From Kappaphycus alvarezii (lineage: Eukaryota > Rhodophyta > Florideophyceae > Gigartinales > Solieriaceae), in contig NADL03000645.1 in NCBI GenBank assembly GCA_002205965.3, forward strand, positions 806,001 to 870,000: 64,000 nucleotides of DNA, read 5' to 3'. The notes under the pieces are model-generated. The model was not told where the DNA came from, did no database searches, and saw only the letters and a list, made by a program, of their open reading frames with translations. Each line of letters begins with the position of its first letter. Positions within the stretch are counted from its first letter, which is position 1. This document shows positions 42,934 to 57,962 of the stretch, in pieces. The position numbers and the translations under genes are program-made.

Positions 42934-45776
42934 GTACTTGTACCGAACCGCCAAGGCCCTGTGGCTAGTGATAACAAGTAGGAACACAAGTATCAGACCT
43001 TGTAATCTAATCCGGAGTGTGCACGCGAAAAACCACACAAACACTCGTGTGGGTCTGAAGAACGTTTCATTCACAATGGCAATTGGAATAGCTTTCATAG
43101 TCAATATTTTATTAGAGGAGAGCTAGAAACTGGAAGATATGAATTAGATTCAATGTACAATCAGAAGTACCGGGAAATATACGATAGGATTCCTCCGGCG
43201 TATAAGCACATTTCAGTTTTTTTCTGCTTCAGCTACAGTATTGGATGACTCAAAATCCTTCTGTTGACAAAAAAAATCGTTGATCTCGGCAAATGCCTTG
43301 ATTCTTTCTATCATCTGATCAGAAACAAGGTATATTTTCGCAATTTTGATCACGTTACTGATTGAAGTTGTTGATATATGATTCCTAATTGCGCGAGATA
43401 TTTTTCCAGTAATACTGAGCACTCTTTCGTTATCAGTAGCAGGTATGCCAAAGAAAAACCAGCATATCTTTGCTACTGTGGAAAGCATAGATTCCTTATT
43501 TCGAATCCATGCCAACTTATTGCCATCTGTACTGGAGTATGCTTCTTTATTGAAAATTCGGAGCTCAGCTTTCATTGCGTTAGTTATGTTCCCTTCCTGA
43601 ACTTCTGACTCATTTTACATAGAAAAGTCCTCAATTTGGTCAGTATGAGCAGTTTGTTCACTTGAATCCTTTATAGAGTAGTCGATTCTAGTGAGGACAA
43701 AGAGGCGTTCTTTGCCCTTAGTAGTAACGAAATGATTACTTGATCATCGTATTGGTTTGCTATGATCTTCTCTCGAGATGGATCTGATCTGTGCAGTGTA
43801 ATCAATTTTGATTTCATGTTTTCCAAAGCTGGATCAAACACAACGACGATATGGTGATGAGAACACATTCCTTGCAGACCATAAACTTCGAAAAAGAGGA
43901 TACAGAACTTCTCCAAACTACTGAAAAACTGCAGACGACATATTTGGTTTCAAAATCTGATGTCAATTTGCTGATAAAATTCTTCACTTGGAACCGTACG
44001 AATGGTTCAAGATCTCTCTTTCAGTGCTTGATTCACAAATTAATCTCCCTAATTCTTTCACTAACAGACCAGAACTTCTTTTGGATCTTTTAAATCAGAT
44101 ATTTTAGCGATTTTAGCGTCTCCACAATGCATTGAACATTATTCCACCTCTCCTGGGTTGGATTCTGTTTTCTTTGATTTAGATCTGGTTGAGAACCGTA
44201 AAAACTCGCAAAAGCATTTTAATACTTTAACATCGTCTTCATAGTCACAATAACGCTGACAAATATCGCTGAAACGGGTGTTGGAATCATTCCTTTCGCC
44301 ATACCTTCTTATTCTTAAGCGTCATTCCATGCTTTCTTACCTTTTGAAAACTTCTTTTTCCACGTGACTCGTTTATGTAGAGCAGAACTAACCGCGGCAA
44401 AATATTTCAGTGGAAGTTCTTCACAGAGTTTTTTGGGTAAGGCTCCGTTTTTTGCTCCGGAAGCAATATGTACAAAATATATTTCACTAAAAAACCCTTT
44501 GATTTCCACAGTATTAAACGAAAATGTAAACTGGAGCGCCTTCGTGCATGTTTCGAGATTTGCACCACAATCTATGACACATTTAATAACCTTATTTGTC
44601 AAGTCATCCTTTTCAATTGTTCCTGAAGCATCACACTCAACTTCCAAAAGTGTTATTAAATTCAATGGGAGCAAAATGAACTTGCAAATTTCGATAAGAG
44701 TTGTCAGTCTCATGAGCTATAAAGTCTAAAACGTCTTTAAAACATCTGCCCATCTAGAGATCAAAAGAAATATTCATCGAATCCAGAGCAGAAAGCTTAG
44801 GTTTGCCAAAATTTTCTTCAACATTCTTACTGAAAGCAGGGATAATCTTCTCTCGGAACGTAGTTGTCCTCTGAATTCACACCCTTGGGTTGATGCTGTG
44901 AGCAGATCTGAGAAAATAGGGATGGTACTCGAATGAAAATTGAAGACCAGCTCTGGTCTCCAGTAAAACGATATCCTCGTTTACTTCCTTTGTTATATCT
45001 GATATTGAAGAATTCTTACTATTCGTTGCAAGAATAGTCGGAATAAATTCTGCTTTTACTTTACTGGCTCTGAATTATTGTTATGGAGAGTGTCGACTTT
45101 CTCCACGAAACTTGATTGATGATCTTTTAAAATGGCGTCGAAAAGAATTTGCTGCCCTGCTTCTGCAGAACGCCAATACCCCTTTCCTATCTCTTCTGTT
45201 GAGGGCATTCGTTTCATCAGAATGTAGAGAGCAAACAATAAATGCAAATTTTGAGTCTCCCAAAGGCTTGTGAAATCGCCAAAGCATTGCCTTGTTTCCA
45301 CCGTTTGTTTTGGCGTTCCATGTCTTAAGAGCAATGGTCAAAACGTCGGTTGTTCCGGATGAGTCACGTGCTATATCAATTAAATCATCTCCTTTTTCGG
45401 CTTGCATCCCGGCGGCTGTTGACTCAACTTGATTGCTGATATCGTTCTTTTTGGTTGTTATTTTCATTGGCGCTTGCTGTATGGATCGAGCTGCATCGTG
45501 TTCCGTGCCGACGGAAAGCTAAGGAGCGCGCACCGCAATACAAATATGTATACTTTCCTGAAGGACACCATCAACCGGTAGTCGCTGGTGATTGATATAT
45601 TATTGTATGTATAGTTTTCCAATTGGGAGGTACATATGGTTCAGATGTAAGGGTACAAGTACGTGCGTCGACAAATTTCTCTCTGGTGGTGCTGCAGTAC
45701 AATTACAGTACTTTAAATTTATTACTGTGGTCCAAGGACATGTGCAATGTACTTGTTCATGTACTTGTTCAAGTAC
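42934..45776. repeat. Inverted subterminal motifs around the hAT relic
   Basis: GTACTTGTAC at 42,934-42,943 on the left is matched by the inverse GTACAAGTAC at 45,653-45,662 on the right. The right side also has GTACTTGTTCATGTACTTGT and TCAAGTAC (45,749-45,776), and both sides contain CAATGTAC (42,904-42,911 and 45,745-45,752). Repeated short motifs near the ends are typical hAT transposase binding sites. Exact element ends and an 8-bp target duplication could not be fixed. Confidence 0.45.
43213..45467 (-). pseudogene. hAT-family DNA transposase, degenerate
   Basis: Minus-strand reading. The N-terminal frame (45,467-45,081) has an Asp/Thr-rich start and LWRFHKPLGDSKFAFIVC, which looks like a BED zinc finger opening; the matching His end (FDAILKDHQ) is in the neighbouring frame. 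The middle shows SALDSMNISFDL and TNKVIKCVIDCGANLETC (44,590), the hAT core near the second acidic residue, with Cys where Asp is expected. The C-terminal frame (43,575-43,213) is clearest: LAWIRNKESMLSTVAKICWF and FFGIPATDNERVLSITGKIS, RAIRNHIS, the hAT dimerisation region. Many stops lie between 43,600 and 45,050, so it is inactive. Confidence 0.75.
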
Positions 45777-45799
45777 TGCTTAGTGACATGTACCAAGCA

Positions 45800-48700
45800 A
45801 CATTGGTTTAGACACCATATTGTGCCAGTCCGTAATTGTGAATCACTAAAATAATCGTGGTAAAATATTCTTGGTTTCCCCTTTTGTAGTGCTGCTAAGC
45901 ATCTGAAATTGAATTTTTCTGTGAGAAGTTAATTGTTTATCAGGACCCGTACGGTATTGGTTAATCTATGCTTCAACCTTTCATGCTCATGTTTCACTTA
46001 AGGGAATATTTCTCTAAATTATGTTGAATCTGAACACTATCCCCTTGTATAAAAAAAAAGAAAACCCAAGGAGACATTCTATAAACATGGGGAGTCCACA
46101 AAAATGGAAGGAACAGAAACATAGTCTTGTGTATTAAATTCAAGTAGTGTATTTTTATATACCAAAAAAAATTAATGCAAATCCTTTATATTGAGATAGG
46201 ATAAATTAGGTTGAGATTTTAAATTTTTGAAAATATTTTGATTAAAATGCGCAGAAAAGTAGCAAAGAATGTAAAAATATGAAAAGAAATGCTAAAAGAC
46301 GACGAAAGTATCAAATCTAAAAGATGGAAGACATCTGCGAGATCAAGAACGGGTATTATGGGTAAAATATTCTACCAGTGACTAGATTCTACAGGATTAT
46401 CATATTCTCTCCGTAAAATCAGAAATCGTCGTAACCGACATTTAAATTACACTATACAAAAGGTATATTCTATGCATATTTGAAAAGCTGGCTCAGAAGT
46501 GAAGAAGAAGAATCTTAAATATTTTTTCTATCGTCTTTTTCCTGTTAGTGAATTCTTTTCTCTCTTTTGGCGTCGCGCATTGTAGGCCTACATTTCACTC
46601 GTGGCTAATAGAAGCTCAACAAATACTGTATTAAAACCACTCCTCAGGCCAGAAAAGTGCTTACCACATTGAAAAGGTTGAGCTAGAATTCTACCTAATT
46701 TAATTAGTATGTTCGAAAGGAAAACGAGCAATTTACTGTCACTTTTTAAACAAACGTATTTACAGACAAGGAAATGGACAATCTACTGGGAAGAAAAAGT
46801 AAAAAAGTTGTCTACAAAGAAAACTAGATGAATCGTTTACGTTGATGAGTAAGTAATAGTCGAAAGCTTTATTTAATTTTTAAACTTCGACAAAATTTAA
46901 AAATACATTGTTAAGAAAACAACATAGAAATTAAATATTTTGAGTGGGAAATAGTAAAGCTCCTTAGTATTATCTATTATTACTTTCGGAGATATTTCCA
47001 GGAGCATGTTCCCAATGAAGTGATTTTTTCAAGGTGAAACTACGGTTTACAGTATTTAATAGCATCTTTACGATGTTTAATGTAGATTTGAAATTAATTT
47101 GTGAAATCCTTCATTTCATATATGTTCAATCAAATATTCTCTATCAATTCTGTTTATGACAAATTTACTATAATTACTGAAACAATCATACTATTTCAGA
47201 ATTTTCTTAATCTATTTAGATTTTTTGAAAGCTCAATCGATGATTACATGTATAGCGGTGATTCCATATGTATACGTTTCACTATAATGGGAAGTAATAT
47301 TCAAATGAGCCATATTATTGAAGGCAACAATTATCTTAAAATAAAATACCATTTAAGTTCATGTATGAACTTTTTGTACGTATCCAGTGCTGATTCATCA
47401 CTACAATAGCTAATATTTGTGTATAATTCATGAACTTGATGTAGTTTTACCGTAATGAAAGGGATTCTAATGTAAAAAAATCATCGAATAGAAAAAGATT
47501 GTTAGAACATCTGTTGAAATCTAAAATTGCTATTATTTAATTGTTATGAGTTTAGTCATTATCATGGAACCTGAGTTGTTAGTCAGATATTTTAGCTAAA
47601 TTAGACACGATAAGGGTCCTCTGAAATCTTTAGGTAAAAGCCTGAAATCTAGGTCTCTGTATACAGATTATGCTTTTCAAAAAGACAATAGTAACCCGTA
47701 TATTACCATTTAAACTATTATTATTTTAATTCATCTCCAGCATGGATCTCTAAATTTCATTCATCAACGAATGATGATCTTCACACAATGTTTTTTATTT
47801 ATAAATATTGTAGGAATACCTCAAGATTCTTTCTAAAACTTAAATCTTTACCTTATTTTTATCTCACTCAAAGCTTTATTTTATTTGATTCTTGATCTGC
47901 TTTGGAGATATATCAGTTTACTTGACTAGAGATAGGCGGAAATACAAATTAAAAACTCAGATATGAATATTCCGATTTGAATATGGTAGCTAGCATATGC
48001 ATGTTTATGGGTGCGAAATAGTATAGATGCTGCTAAAATAGACCAACATTGTTTCACTGAACTGCTGATGTAGCTGAATTTTCGCTATTTTTGAATTGCA
48101 TCCAATTAGAGTTGCAGCAACAGCAACTTATGAATATTTTACACTTTAAATAATCGTTGGCTGTGAAATAAGTAATTTGAAAGGTAGTAGCACAAACTTG
48201 CAGGCAGTTCTTGAATCTTCTGAGAGCGCTTTGCTATTAATGGCCGAATTTTACCACTGCATTTCTTTATCCGTCCACCAATCTGAAACAATTGAAACAA
48301 TATGCGACCCTTCCGCTGCAATGTAGATAGCTCTTTCTTGTGACAGCGATGTTATTGTGGAGTATGAGGCTATCGAATGAAGTTGCTTCCAGCTTTTGAT
48401 GACATTAAACAGCTATTAAAGCAAGAAGCCGGTATGCTCAATGCTCAGTCCGAAAAAAATTATTGATTTGCCACATATTAAGGTTTTACTATTGCTATCT
48501 CAACTAGATAGAGGCCAAATATCTTAAGTAATCTGTTTTGCGCATTGGTCCATAGTGGGACTTGTTTACAAGAATCTGCTCCATTCTCTCATATATGATC
48601 CATGGGGCCTACCTAAATCCGCGTAGCACAGGGTTACAGTCTAACTAGCGATGGTACATCTCAAGTCGTAAAAAAACGTTAAATCTAAGTATCATTTTGT

Positions 48701-51700
48701 AATGAGCCGAATTTATGAGGATTTCCAGTGATAAATATGCTGCAGAAGTCAGGGAATTTATTTTAGGCTGTTCCTAAGCCTTGTAAATTCACCATAGTTC
48801 ATTATCCTATGTTTATAGTACCACTAATTTTTTCCACCCCTGAAAGGGTTTGACACGAAAACAGAAATTTTGCATATCAGCGTCGAGCGGTAACATTTAA
48901 AATCTCTCTAGTTTAGACAGTTTTGGTCCAATTCTTTTTTTAATTCCTCAATTGCTTCCTCACCACCTTTTTTTCTCCAATCTCTTCTCCTTAGCGTTTT
49001 CTCGTCTTTCAAAAGTTTGATAGACCCTATTTTCCTCTCTCTCATTCTTGTTTTTCCCTTATCCACGCGTCACTTGAAAAGGGTACAGTTGGAGCACTAA
49101 AGAATTACAAATTTGGAAACAGGCTCACCCTCGGCTACCAAAAAAGTTTTGAAGCGCCTTTTTCTTCCCAAAATTTTAATTAGATCTTAGTGCGCAAAGT
49201 ACTCTCGTCCTAAACAGAATCCAGGGACTTGGTTTTTCCAGCGAAGAGGCATTTTTCTTCCCTGTAAATGGATTTTAACTACTATAATTGTCTATCTGTT
49301 TTTGTTCTCCTCCATTTTGGAATGGCTCTGTTAATTCCGCGGGCTCTCTTCCGACAACTATCCCCATACTTTGTACCTCGGATATTTTAGTCACCGATTT
49401 TGCATTACATTCAACTACTAATCACATCCAATAAGCCGTTCATGACACGGTGTAATATTTGATACGATTACTCTAGCTTGAATATTTCATGACAACGTAG
49501 ATTTAACTAGCTCCTTATGTACACGTGAAAAATAGTTTCCAGCTATGCGAGACCTTTGTCATAATTTTCCCTTCAGGGTTCATAGTACAATCACTCTTAT
49601 TCTAAGTACAAACATCTGGTGCTGCTGTATCTCAGCTAAGGGTGTTAAAATGTCTCCAAACAATTCCATTGTTTCCAGTAATTCGATTGACTACCACTGG
49701 TAAGTACTTTCAGTTCGTCAACATTTCTTTTCATCGTTTAAACTTGAAAATTCCCAGAAAAGTTCAGTCTAATATATTTATACTAAGCAGACTTGAAAAT
49801 CATTCCATTAGTCATCAAAGTTATCCCATAAAAATTTCATAATATTGTGTCTTCCACTGCTATTTCAAAGAGAAAATATAAAACTACAAAAGAAAAAGCC
49901 TAAGTTTTTTCGGATCTGCCCATTAACCTTCTCTGAGTATGCAAAATTCAACGGAAACCGCAAATTGGAATAAAAAATCAACTAAGAACAGAAAACTTGA
50001 ATCGCTACACGTTTGAGATTTCTCATACTATATTTTCTTCCAAAAAATTCTGCTCTAACGATGCGAAAAATTTAAAAAAGTTACATTTTATCTCCATTTC
50101 AATTTGGTGTTATTCTACATTAACTTAATCTTCTTTTTTCAACATTTATTCCTGTATATTGTAAATATTTTCTACGGATCACACTATTGTAACTATGACA
50201 GCAACATTTACGTATTATTTAAGTGGTATTAATAATCCAATTAGTCCCCTCTTCAATTATTTTTAATTTTATCGAAATATGATTCTTGAGAATGAAGAGC
50301 TTTTTTGCTGTAGCCCCGGAAGTAAATTGTATGAATGAATTTGGAAAGATTTTTATTGTGACATAAAATATCTTTTCGCCTATTTGCGTTGCTTCAGGGA
50401 AATTTTTCTTGGAGATTAACTTGCACCGGAACACAAGATAATATTGTTTCAATAGTACGATATAATTTCTACTTGAAATTTTTCGTGCTATGCTGCCGTC
50501 CTTGGCGGTCCAGTTCCTGTCCCAACCAATGTTTCCTCCAAAATATTGCATATTTCAACTAAAAATATTCCAATGACGCGATGTTTCCTTTCCATCGGGC
50601 ATTATGGAAAGAAAATAGCCCCATCGGACTCAAATATCCGAGACTGATCTTTTAAAATACTCTTTTTACAATAAAGAAAAATTAATGTTCAATAATACCG
50701 GCTATGCTCTTGGTAAGGGTAATCTCTTACAGGCTTGAAATTATGCGACTCATCGTTTCCCAAAAAATTGAGACAGATGAAAATATTCATCTGAGGCGAT
50801 AGAATCCAGCTAATAAACTTTAATTCGTAGTTCTCGTCTATGATTGCATAGGGAGGAGTACTTAATGCAGCCGTCACTTTCCATTCTTATCCCCGTCTGC
50901 TTCAAATGCCTCTTAGTGAAGTAAATCAGAATGTAGTAAACGAAATTTTATCTTTAATAATCAAACATTTTAATTCAATTTGAAACCAAGAAGATTCTAA
51001 AATGTATAAAACTTTCATTCGCGAAGAGATTGTGTCGCCGTAAAAGCTATATTTAGTAAAAGTTCTCGAGTAATCAATGACTACAAGATTAAAAAACGTA
51101 AATCCATTCAAATTTGTGACCTCTGGGTAGAAATTTCAATTGGATGTAATATTCTAACTGTTGTGATCAGCTTCAACGTTTTTGAATATGTAGACCTTTT
51201 TCCCGTAAGGGGCGTAAATTCCGGACCAAATTAACTTATTTAATTTTCGCATGCAAAAGGGAATCTTTTCATTTTATCGTTTTTTTGGAACAATAAATTG
51301 AAATACTCGAAACAAACACATGTTAAAATTCCTATTTTCTCGAAAATTCAAGTAGTAAATCTTCTTCTTGGTCTATCGACACTGAATCTGTAATCAGAAT
51401 ATATATCAACTAGTTTTTAGACTATAGTTCCTTTTCCGTTCTTCATCGAGGCCACTGGAGGATCTAATGGCGAGAAAGAAAGTGTCGCAAGTCTAAAAAA
51501 TACGTTTTAGACAGTTTAAATAGCACTAAGATTACGTAAGGTCCTCTGCATTTCATGAAAAACATTCATAGAAAACATGTATGAATCAAGTACAGTTCAA
51601 ATTAAATTTCACTTAATTCTAAAATTATGCTTGCAAACGAATAGGTTCCACTGACGTGGCGTCAAATTTGAAAACAAATTTAATGTTTTCTTGCATTAAA

Positions 51701-54700
51701 ATGAGTCGAACGAGGCAAATGAGTAGTAGTTGCTTTTGGCATAGAAGCTGTACGCTTGACGCGAAAGATTTTATGGCCATAAACTCAGCAAATTTTACGT
51801 GATTCAGCATCAAATGTCGCTATGTTTGTATATTGATGGATCAGTCTATACCTTTGGATATATGTAAATAAAGGTTGATATTAATCTCCTGTAATAGATA
51901 CAGAATGTTTCTTCATGTACGCCTGGTATATTCCGTGTAAATACCCGTGCGCTAACTTGCAAATTCATTTTGAGGGTTTTAGGGTACTAAAGATCATTAT
52001 TTGATGAATAAACCAAAAAATGTATTTGAATAAAGTGTTACCCGAAAAGTTATAGTGCAAGATTAAATTTAAATCTGCGCCTTTCCGGGAAACCCACCCT
52101 ACAATTTCTAATTGAACGAACTAGAACCGATAATAATACATGAAGTTATCCCTGTATTTCAGAACGATATCAAACGTATATATATAGCTGTATAACTTTA
52201 CTAATATCCCCTGCTATTAAAACATTTTGTGCTAGTCTATATTTACCCCCCCAATTCTGTTTTATTTGTGCATTGTATTTTTTACAAATAGGTCTGTTTA
52301 CAAAAGGTAGAATTTTATAGAATATAGATATCAGAAAAAGTACCAGCTCATGGAAAACATGAGCTAAAGAGATGTTAGCGGCAAGATTAAGCAGATATAC
52401 TCCGAGGTGATTACTTACATAAAACTCTTTAATCTGATGACAAAACACACCAAATAAAATACTGTTGTAAATATTTCTTGCCAGGGTGTCTATTACAATA
52501 TTTTCAAGAAGTAGTTAAACTTTTAGTGAGAATCGAAGGATTATACTAGTTTTCTCTCTCATTTTTTGTTCCTCATCATCGTTTTCGAGTTACTTATCGG
52601 TTAGTAAGGTGGCTCTGAGTGCATATATCTTTTTTATTTATTTTTCATACAGATCTTTGACTCAGATCTATCCTTAGAAATTGTTTTGTTCTTTTTAAAA
52701 TTGTATGTATATTCAAACTCACTCGTTCTTTGTAAATCTAGTATATAAGGTGCGTGTGTTGGACTTTTTGTTTAATCTTAATTTTATATGAAACCGTTCA
52801 GTAATACGTTAAACTATTTTTACTTTCGTGCTCTATTTTATGGAAACTATCAGATCCTTTGCTTTCTACCCATGATTTTTTAGCACATAAATAAACTGTG
52901 TATATCTAGAACTTGGATCCTAACCGTAGTAAATAAGGTTCCTTGAAATCATTTTGGACGTCATTACAAGTGGTTGTATTTAACTCGAGAAAGTACTGAC
53001 CATCGGCATTAGTTTTATTGGACTCTTTTTGATCATTCTGATGTTTTTAATGCTTTATAGCGTAAGAAAACCGCATTTAGTAGCATTTTCAGAATATAAT
53101 GAGGCCAAGTCTTTATATTTATATACATATCGAAACCCATGCGACCAGCAGACTCATAACTGGAACAACCGTGCTCAGCTCTTATAAGCGAGTAAAACTA
53201 TATCTTCTTTCCATCTTAAGTAAGCAGAGTTGACAGAATTATGGTATGCAAGACACTTGGTGGGACTCTTCACGCAAGAAATTTTATAGAATTGAATTGA
53301 GCACAGCCTACTGTATGGTAACATAACTTTTGAAAAAATCAAAAGTCTCTACTTTTTCCTCTTTTATTGCTTTATTCAAAAAGCAAAGAACATAATTATG
53401 GTTTCAACTGCATAAATTGTAAAGTTTAAGCAGACTCTCTGAGTTTTTCTAAAGTAAGAATCATAAATGATCCAATTTGGACATATCACTTATTGCTATA
53501 AAATGTAAAAAAATCTTATCTATCAGTAATAATTCCTCAATACATAGCTGACATCATAACTTTAAGTTTTCATCATAAGTAGCCAAATAACTTTACCAAC
53601 ATGGAATTAAAAATAAACTTTGAATATGTTAAGATTATGCACTACTTTAACAGCAAGACGTAAATAAATTTTGATTCCAAAATTTGGAATCCAGGAATGA
53701 ATAAATATAATTCTTTAATCTCCCGAAAATAATTTAGCCTAGCAACAACATACTTTATGTTTAATGGTTCGAACTCAATTATGTACACTCAGTCCGTCAG
53801 AGTTTATATGAAATTGGGAAGGAAAGAGATTGTTGTGAGAAATCAAATATTCCGTATTAGTATTTAAATATCACTACAGTAGTACCAAATAAATTTAATT
53901 CGCAATGAAATTATACACCGTAAGGTCCTATTTGATTGCATACTAACATTAAATCTTAAAACTTAAGAATATTTCTTTTCAGAAACGTTACGAAATTAAA
54001 TAAATAAACATTCATCTACCCTTCGGAATGCATTTAGTACTTGATCTGAATTCTTTGTGATTAAACTTGAGATATATTGAGCTACAAGAAGAAAAATTGC
54101 TTTGTTCTAGATTCTTTGTGATTATAATTTACAACCGATGAGCTCCGAAAAGGAAATTGCTTAATTTAAAAGCACAGTGAGATATTTTAAACAATAATAA
54201 AAACTCTTACTCAGTGGGTGACGAAATATGTTTCACTTCTTCAAATAAGCAATTAATCGAAACCTCTATCAATTTATGGCGGTACATGAGATATAATTTT
54301 GTGTTTTTGTTTCTAAATTTTCTTGATACTGAATTGAAGTCTTAATTTAATGTTATCAACATTTTTGAGAGAAACACACTTCATGGCAATTTGTAACTTC
54401 TTACATTTCTTAAATCATTTAATTTAAGTACGAATATTTCTGGGTTTCGTTTCGCACATGAAAATCCAACGCACGTAACATGCGATGGTATTTATTTAAA
54501 TTAATCTTCAATTACTCTATTTTATCAGTAGCTACCGTAGAATATCCATTACTTGTAATATTCAAATATAAAGAGGGAAGATGCTTCAATCATTTCCTTG
54601 GAAATCTACACTGAAAATATATTATCTGCAGTATTTTCATCATATTTTAGTATTTTTTGCGTCAGCTTTGATTAAAATCATACCATTGAATTTTTATTAT

Positions 54701-57400
54701 AACATTTCGCGTCTTTATTGCTTCCTTTCCATATTAATAATTTCAGGTGCGAAGTAATGTACCATGTAATCATTTTCCAGTTGGTATATTGATATCATTT
54801 TTGGTACTCTGTGTGCATCATAAACTTTTCAATTCTAAGATGTTTGATTCTGTAGTTTCTAGATTTTTATTTCACCTCTGAACTTTACTTGATGGTTTAT
54901 GTTTTAAGATTGGTCATTATTAGGCTACTTTAATGTGTTAAGTAAATAAAAGGTGTGATTGGATGTTTAACTGGGGTTGAAACCCTGAAAAAGGATTGTT
55001 GCTTACTTGTTGTTTGTTCGAAAGGTTTTGAGAAAACTCCATGTTATGTGATTTTTCGAATACTCACGTTTGAAATTATTAATCTGCTCAACCTAAGCAG
55101 TTATATTCTTGTATTATTTCCTCCGAAGAGGCAATTAATATTTGTTGGTTTTGAATTTAGAGTATAGCATATGTTTTTAGAATGCTTATCTTCACATTTG
55201 CAAATTTCAAATGTCTATTACAATTGAATAAATTAGTTTAAAATTATTCATTACTTATTTTTTGAATATTTGATTAAAACGTTCAAAAAGTTGTTCTTCA
55301 AGTTTGGAAATGATTAATGCTAAACTTTGTACTTAAATTTTCAAGAATTCCTTTTTTTGGAGATTTACATTTATGTAAGAGTTAGTAAGTCAATCAAATA
55401 CATAGATATGTTTTCAATAAGGTTTACATTACATGTCATAAAAAATTAAGCTTGACTTTTAGGTCACTCTATGCTTCATTACGAATTCGTCTTCATTTTA
55501 TTTTATCGATGCCTCAATTAATTCCGTATATATCATTGATTTTCTAGGACTTAAATAGAATTTAATCCCGTTTGAGATAAATTTGTATTATGTTATGACA
55601 TTCTGATCGCTTTCTAATACAACTCAGATCTTTATTTCTTCCCTTTTCAGTTTATTATGTGGGTATCGATAAAGCAGTAAAATTTGTTTCAATATATGGA
55701 GAAGAATCAATTTCAAATGCAGGTCAAGGTAATAATGAGATGAATTTATAATGGAATGGTTCTCATTGTATTCAGTTATTTGTGGTATGCGACTAAATAT
55801 GGGTAAGTATAAATTTTTCGTAGATGCGAAGGAGATAATGCCCGTGCAAATATATACCTCTGCTCGATATTTTTTTCATAGAGACTGTAATACTTCTTAT
55901 TAAAATTTTCTAGTTTTAAATTTTATAATCACAGCGTTTTCCTTTATTGAAGGGTAAACTTGTTGAAGTTCTCAGTTCCGCGGTAGCGAAACTGGTACGA
56001 ATAAACCTATCCCGATTTCATTTATTGAGCCCTAATGCGATAGCAAAAGAACTTTATAGATAATTGGTTTCTTTATATTTGTTTTCCTTACTGGTGGTTG
56101 TACTTTTTCTGGAAGCTTTTCGCTTTCTTTCTTTCGTCATATCTCTATACTTATCGCTATAAATTAGAACTCTCTAAAGCTTCAAGTTTTTATAAGATAG
56201 TATATTTGTCTTTTGAATTATTATTGCCTAAATATTTGGTGCACTAAAATGCCTCGAGAGCTTCAAGTCCTGGCTTTCCATATTCATTATAATAGTTGAT
56301 GATCCTTTGATTTATTTCAGCGAGCCTAAATCACCATTGTACTTAAATATGCTTGGAATTATACACCTCCATAGTTCCCTTTTCTTTTAAACGTATGATG
56401 TTCCTTCCATTCTTACGTCCAAAACTATAAAAAACCTCACTGCAAGGGCCTTTTTCGGTTCATATCGAGTGTTTCGCTCCCTGAGGCGGCAATTTATTTG
56501 GTTTACTCTTCACATTCTCTTACGGTATGGCTCAAGGGATAATAGGGTTTCGTAGAGATAATTATGCGCACTGAAACGCTCGGCATCCGTTTTGTTTAAG
56601 ATTAATTTATTTCGGGAGGTGAAGATACCATAATAGTGTAGTTTCAGGAGCTTGAAAAAACGAAGGACTACTGATTCACTAATCAGGCTAGAATGTGCAT
56701 ATTTTTCATCTTCACCCCCTGTCGCGTCAAAATTAGATGTTTCTCCAGCCTGGAGTTCATTTTGAACTCCTTTTTACATGCATTTTCTGATAAATTGGTA
56801 TCCCAGTTTGCTTGACTTCTCCCTCGAGAAGTGCTTTACTCAAATTTTGCATAACGTTTCATGCTAAGCCTGAAGTTCCCATTGGACAGTCTAAATACCA
56901 TTGATCCAATTGAAGTGAATTTCGTGGACGAAGACTGCAAGGCAGATTGCTTCAAGATTAATGTCTGAAAAATTCATAGTCATGAGTATAAAAACCATAT
57001 AGATCCTCTAAAATGGCCGGAACATCTATGTAATCCTGAAAAATTACCATAAACTGCCCAACAGTATAAAATCCTCTTTCATATGTATCAAAATCCTGCA
57101 TTTTCCAACAATAGATTCCTGGATGAAAATATCGTTCTCATTTTCTTCACTCATTACTTCAGATGGTATAGGCCCTCAACGTAAATTTAACCAATTAGGT
57201 TCTATTTTCTGTAGTCTAACGAAAACGTCCAGTCTTTCACATATTTAGGTTTTTCTTCATTTTTTTCTTCCTCCAAGAAATCTACACAAGTTAATTACCT
57301 AAATTATTCCTGCTTTTTCTTTCTTAGTGACTATTAGTCGTGTAGAAATGCACTTCGGGTAAAGTTAATGTCTTGTGTACGGCATAGCGTCATTGCTGCC
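45800..57400. other. Long AT-rich stretch with no recognisable gene
   Basis: About 11.6 kb with stops throughout all six frames; no frame reaches 115 residues and none has a motif. I see no RNA gene, LTR pair or tandem array. The frame at 47,101-47,409 (102 residues) and the minus frame at 50,219-50,551 (110 residues) are the longest and look like noise. Strongly decayed repeats or regulatory or structural heterochromatin are possible. Confidence 0.6.
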
Positions 57401-57951
57401 ATTTTGATTGTGAGGTATTGGAGAAGGTCAGTCATTTTGGCGGGCACGTAGAAGTTGGGCAGGGAAGTCAATTATTATGTGGACAGTCGATGTAATGTTT
57501 TAAATTTTGTTTCATAATCTTTAAAAAGAATTACGTCAAACAATTTCCTTCAGGGTATTAGTAGCATTAAATAAGAAGCCCTATTGAGCTATCATATTTA
57601 CTTCAATTTTTTGCCACCGTGAATCTTTTATATGGTACATAGTAATTTGGCAATTATTCGCCACCTGTGACATATCTCTAGCATTTGTGACAGCAGTAAC
57701 GCTATTCAACTGCAGCTTACTACATGCGATAGCAAATATTCTGGCCAGTAAATGAGACATCGCATCGGCCGGCGAACGCCGCCGGGTGTAATCTTTTGGG
57801 CTATCCTTCCACCTCGCCCGCGCCACCTTGGACCTTACGCATCTCCTCCGCTGGTTCCTCTTCGCGACGCGACGCTTCCTACCGCACCATCTCCTTCGCC
57901 CGCGCGTCTTTCTCAGCCTATGTGTCCACGCTGCCGCGCTGCGCTACCACA

Positions 57952-57962
57952 GTTATGGGCCC
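57952..57962 (+). promoter_or_regulatory. Copia-3 primer-binding site (half initiator tRNA-Met)
   Basis: GTTATGGGCCC directly after ...CTACCACA, in the same position relative to the LTR end as in copia-1. It matches the first 11 bases of the copia-1 site and then diverges (GGGAGC against AGATCG). The Gag ATG is at 57,955-57,957, inside the site. Confidence 0.75.

Noticed and set aside
44364-44729. 121-codon plus-strand open frame
   Set aside because: It is antisense to the hAT transposase frame that carries recognisable motifs.
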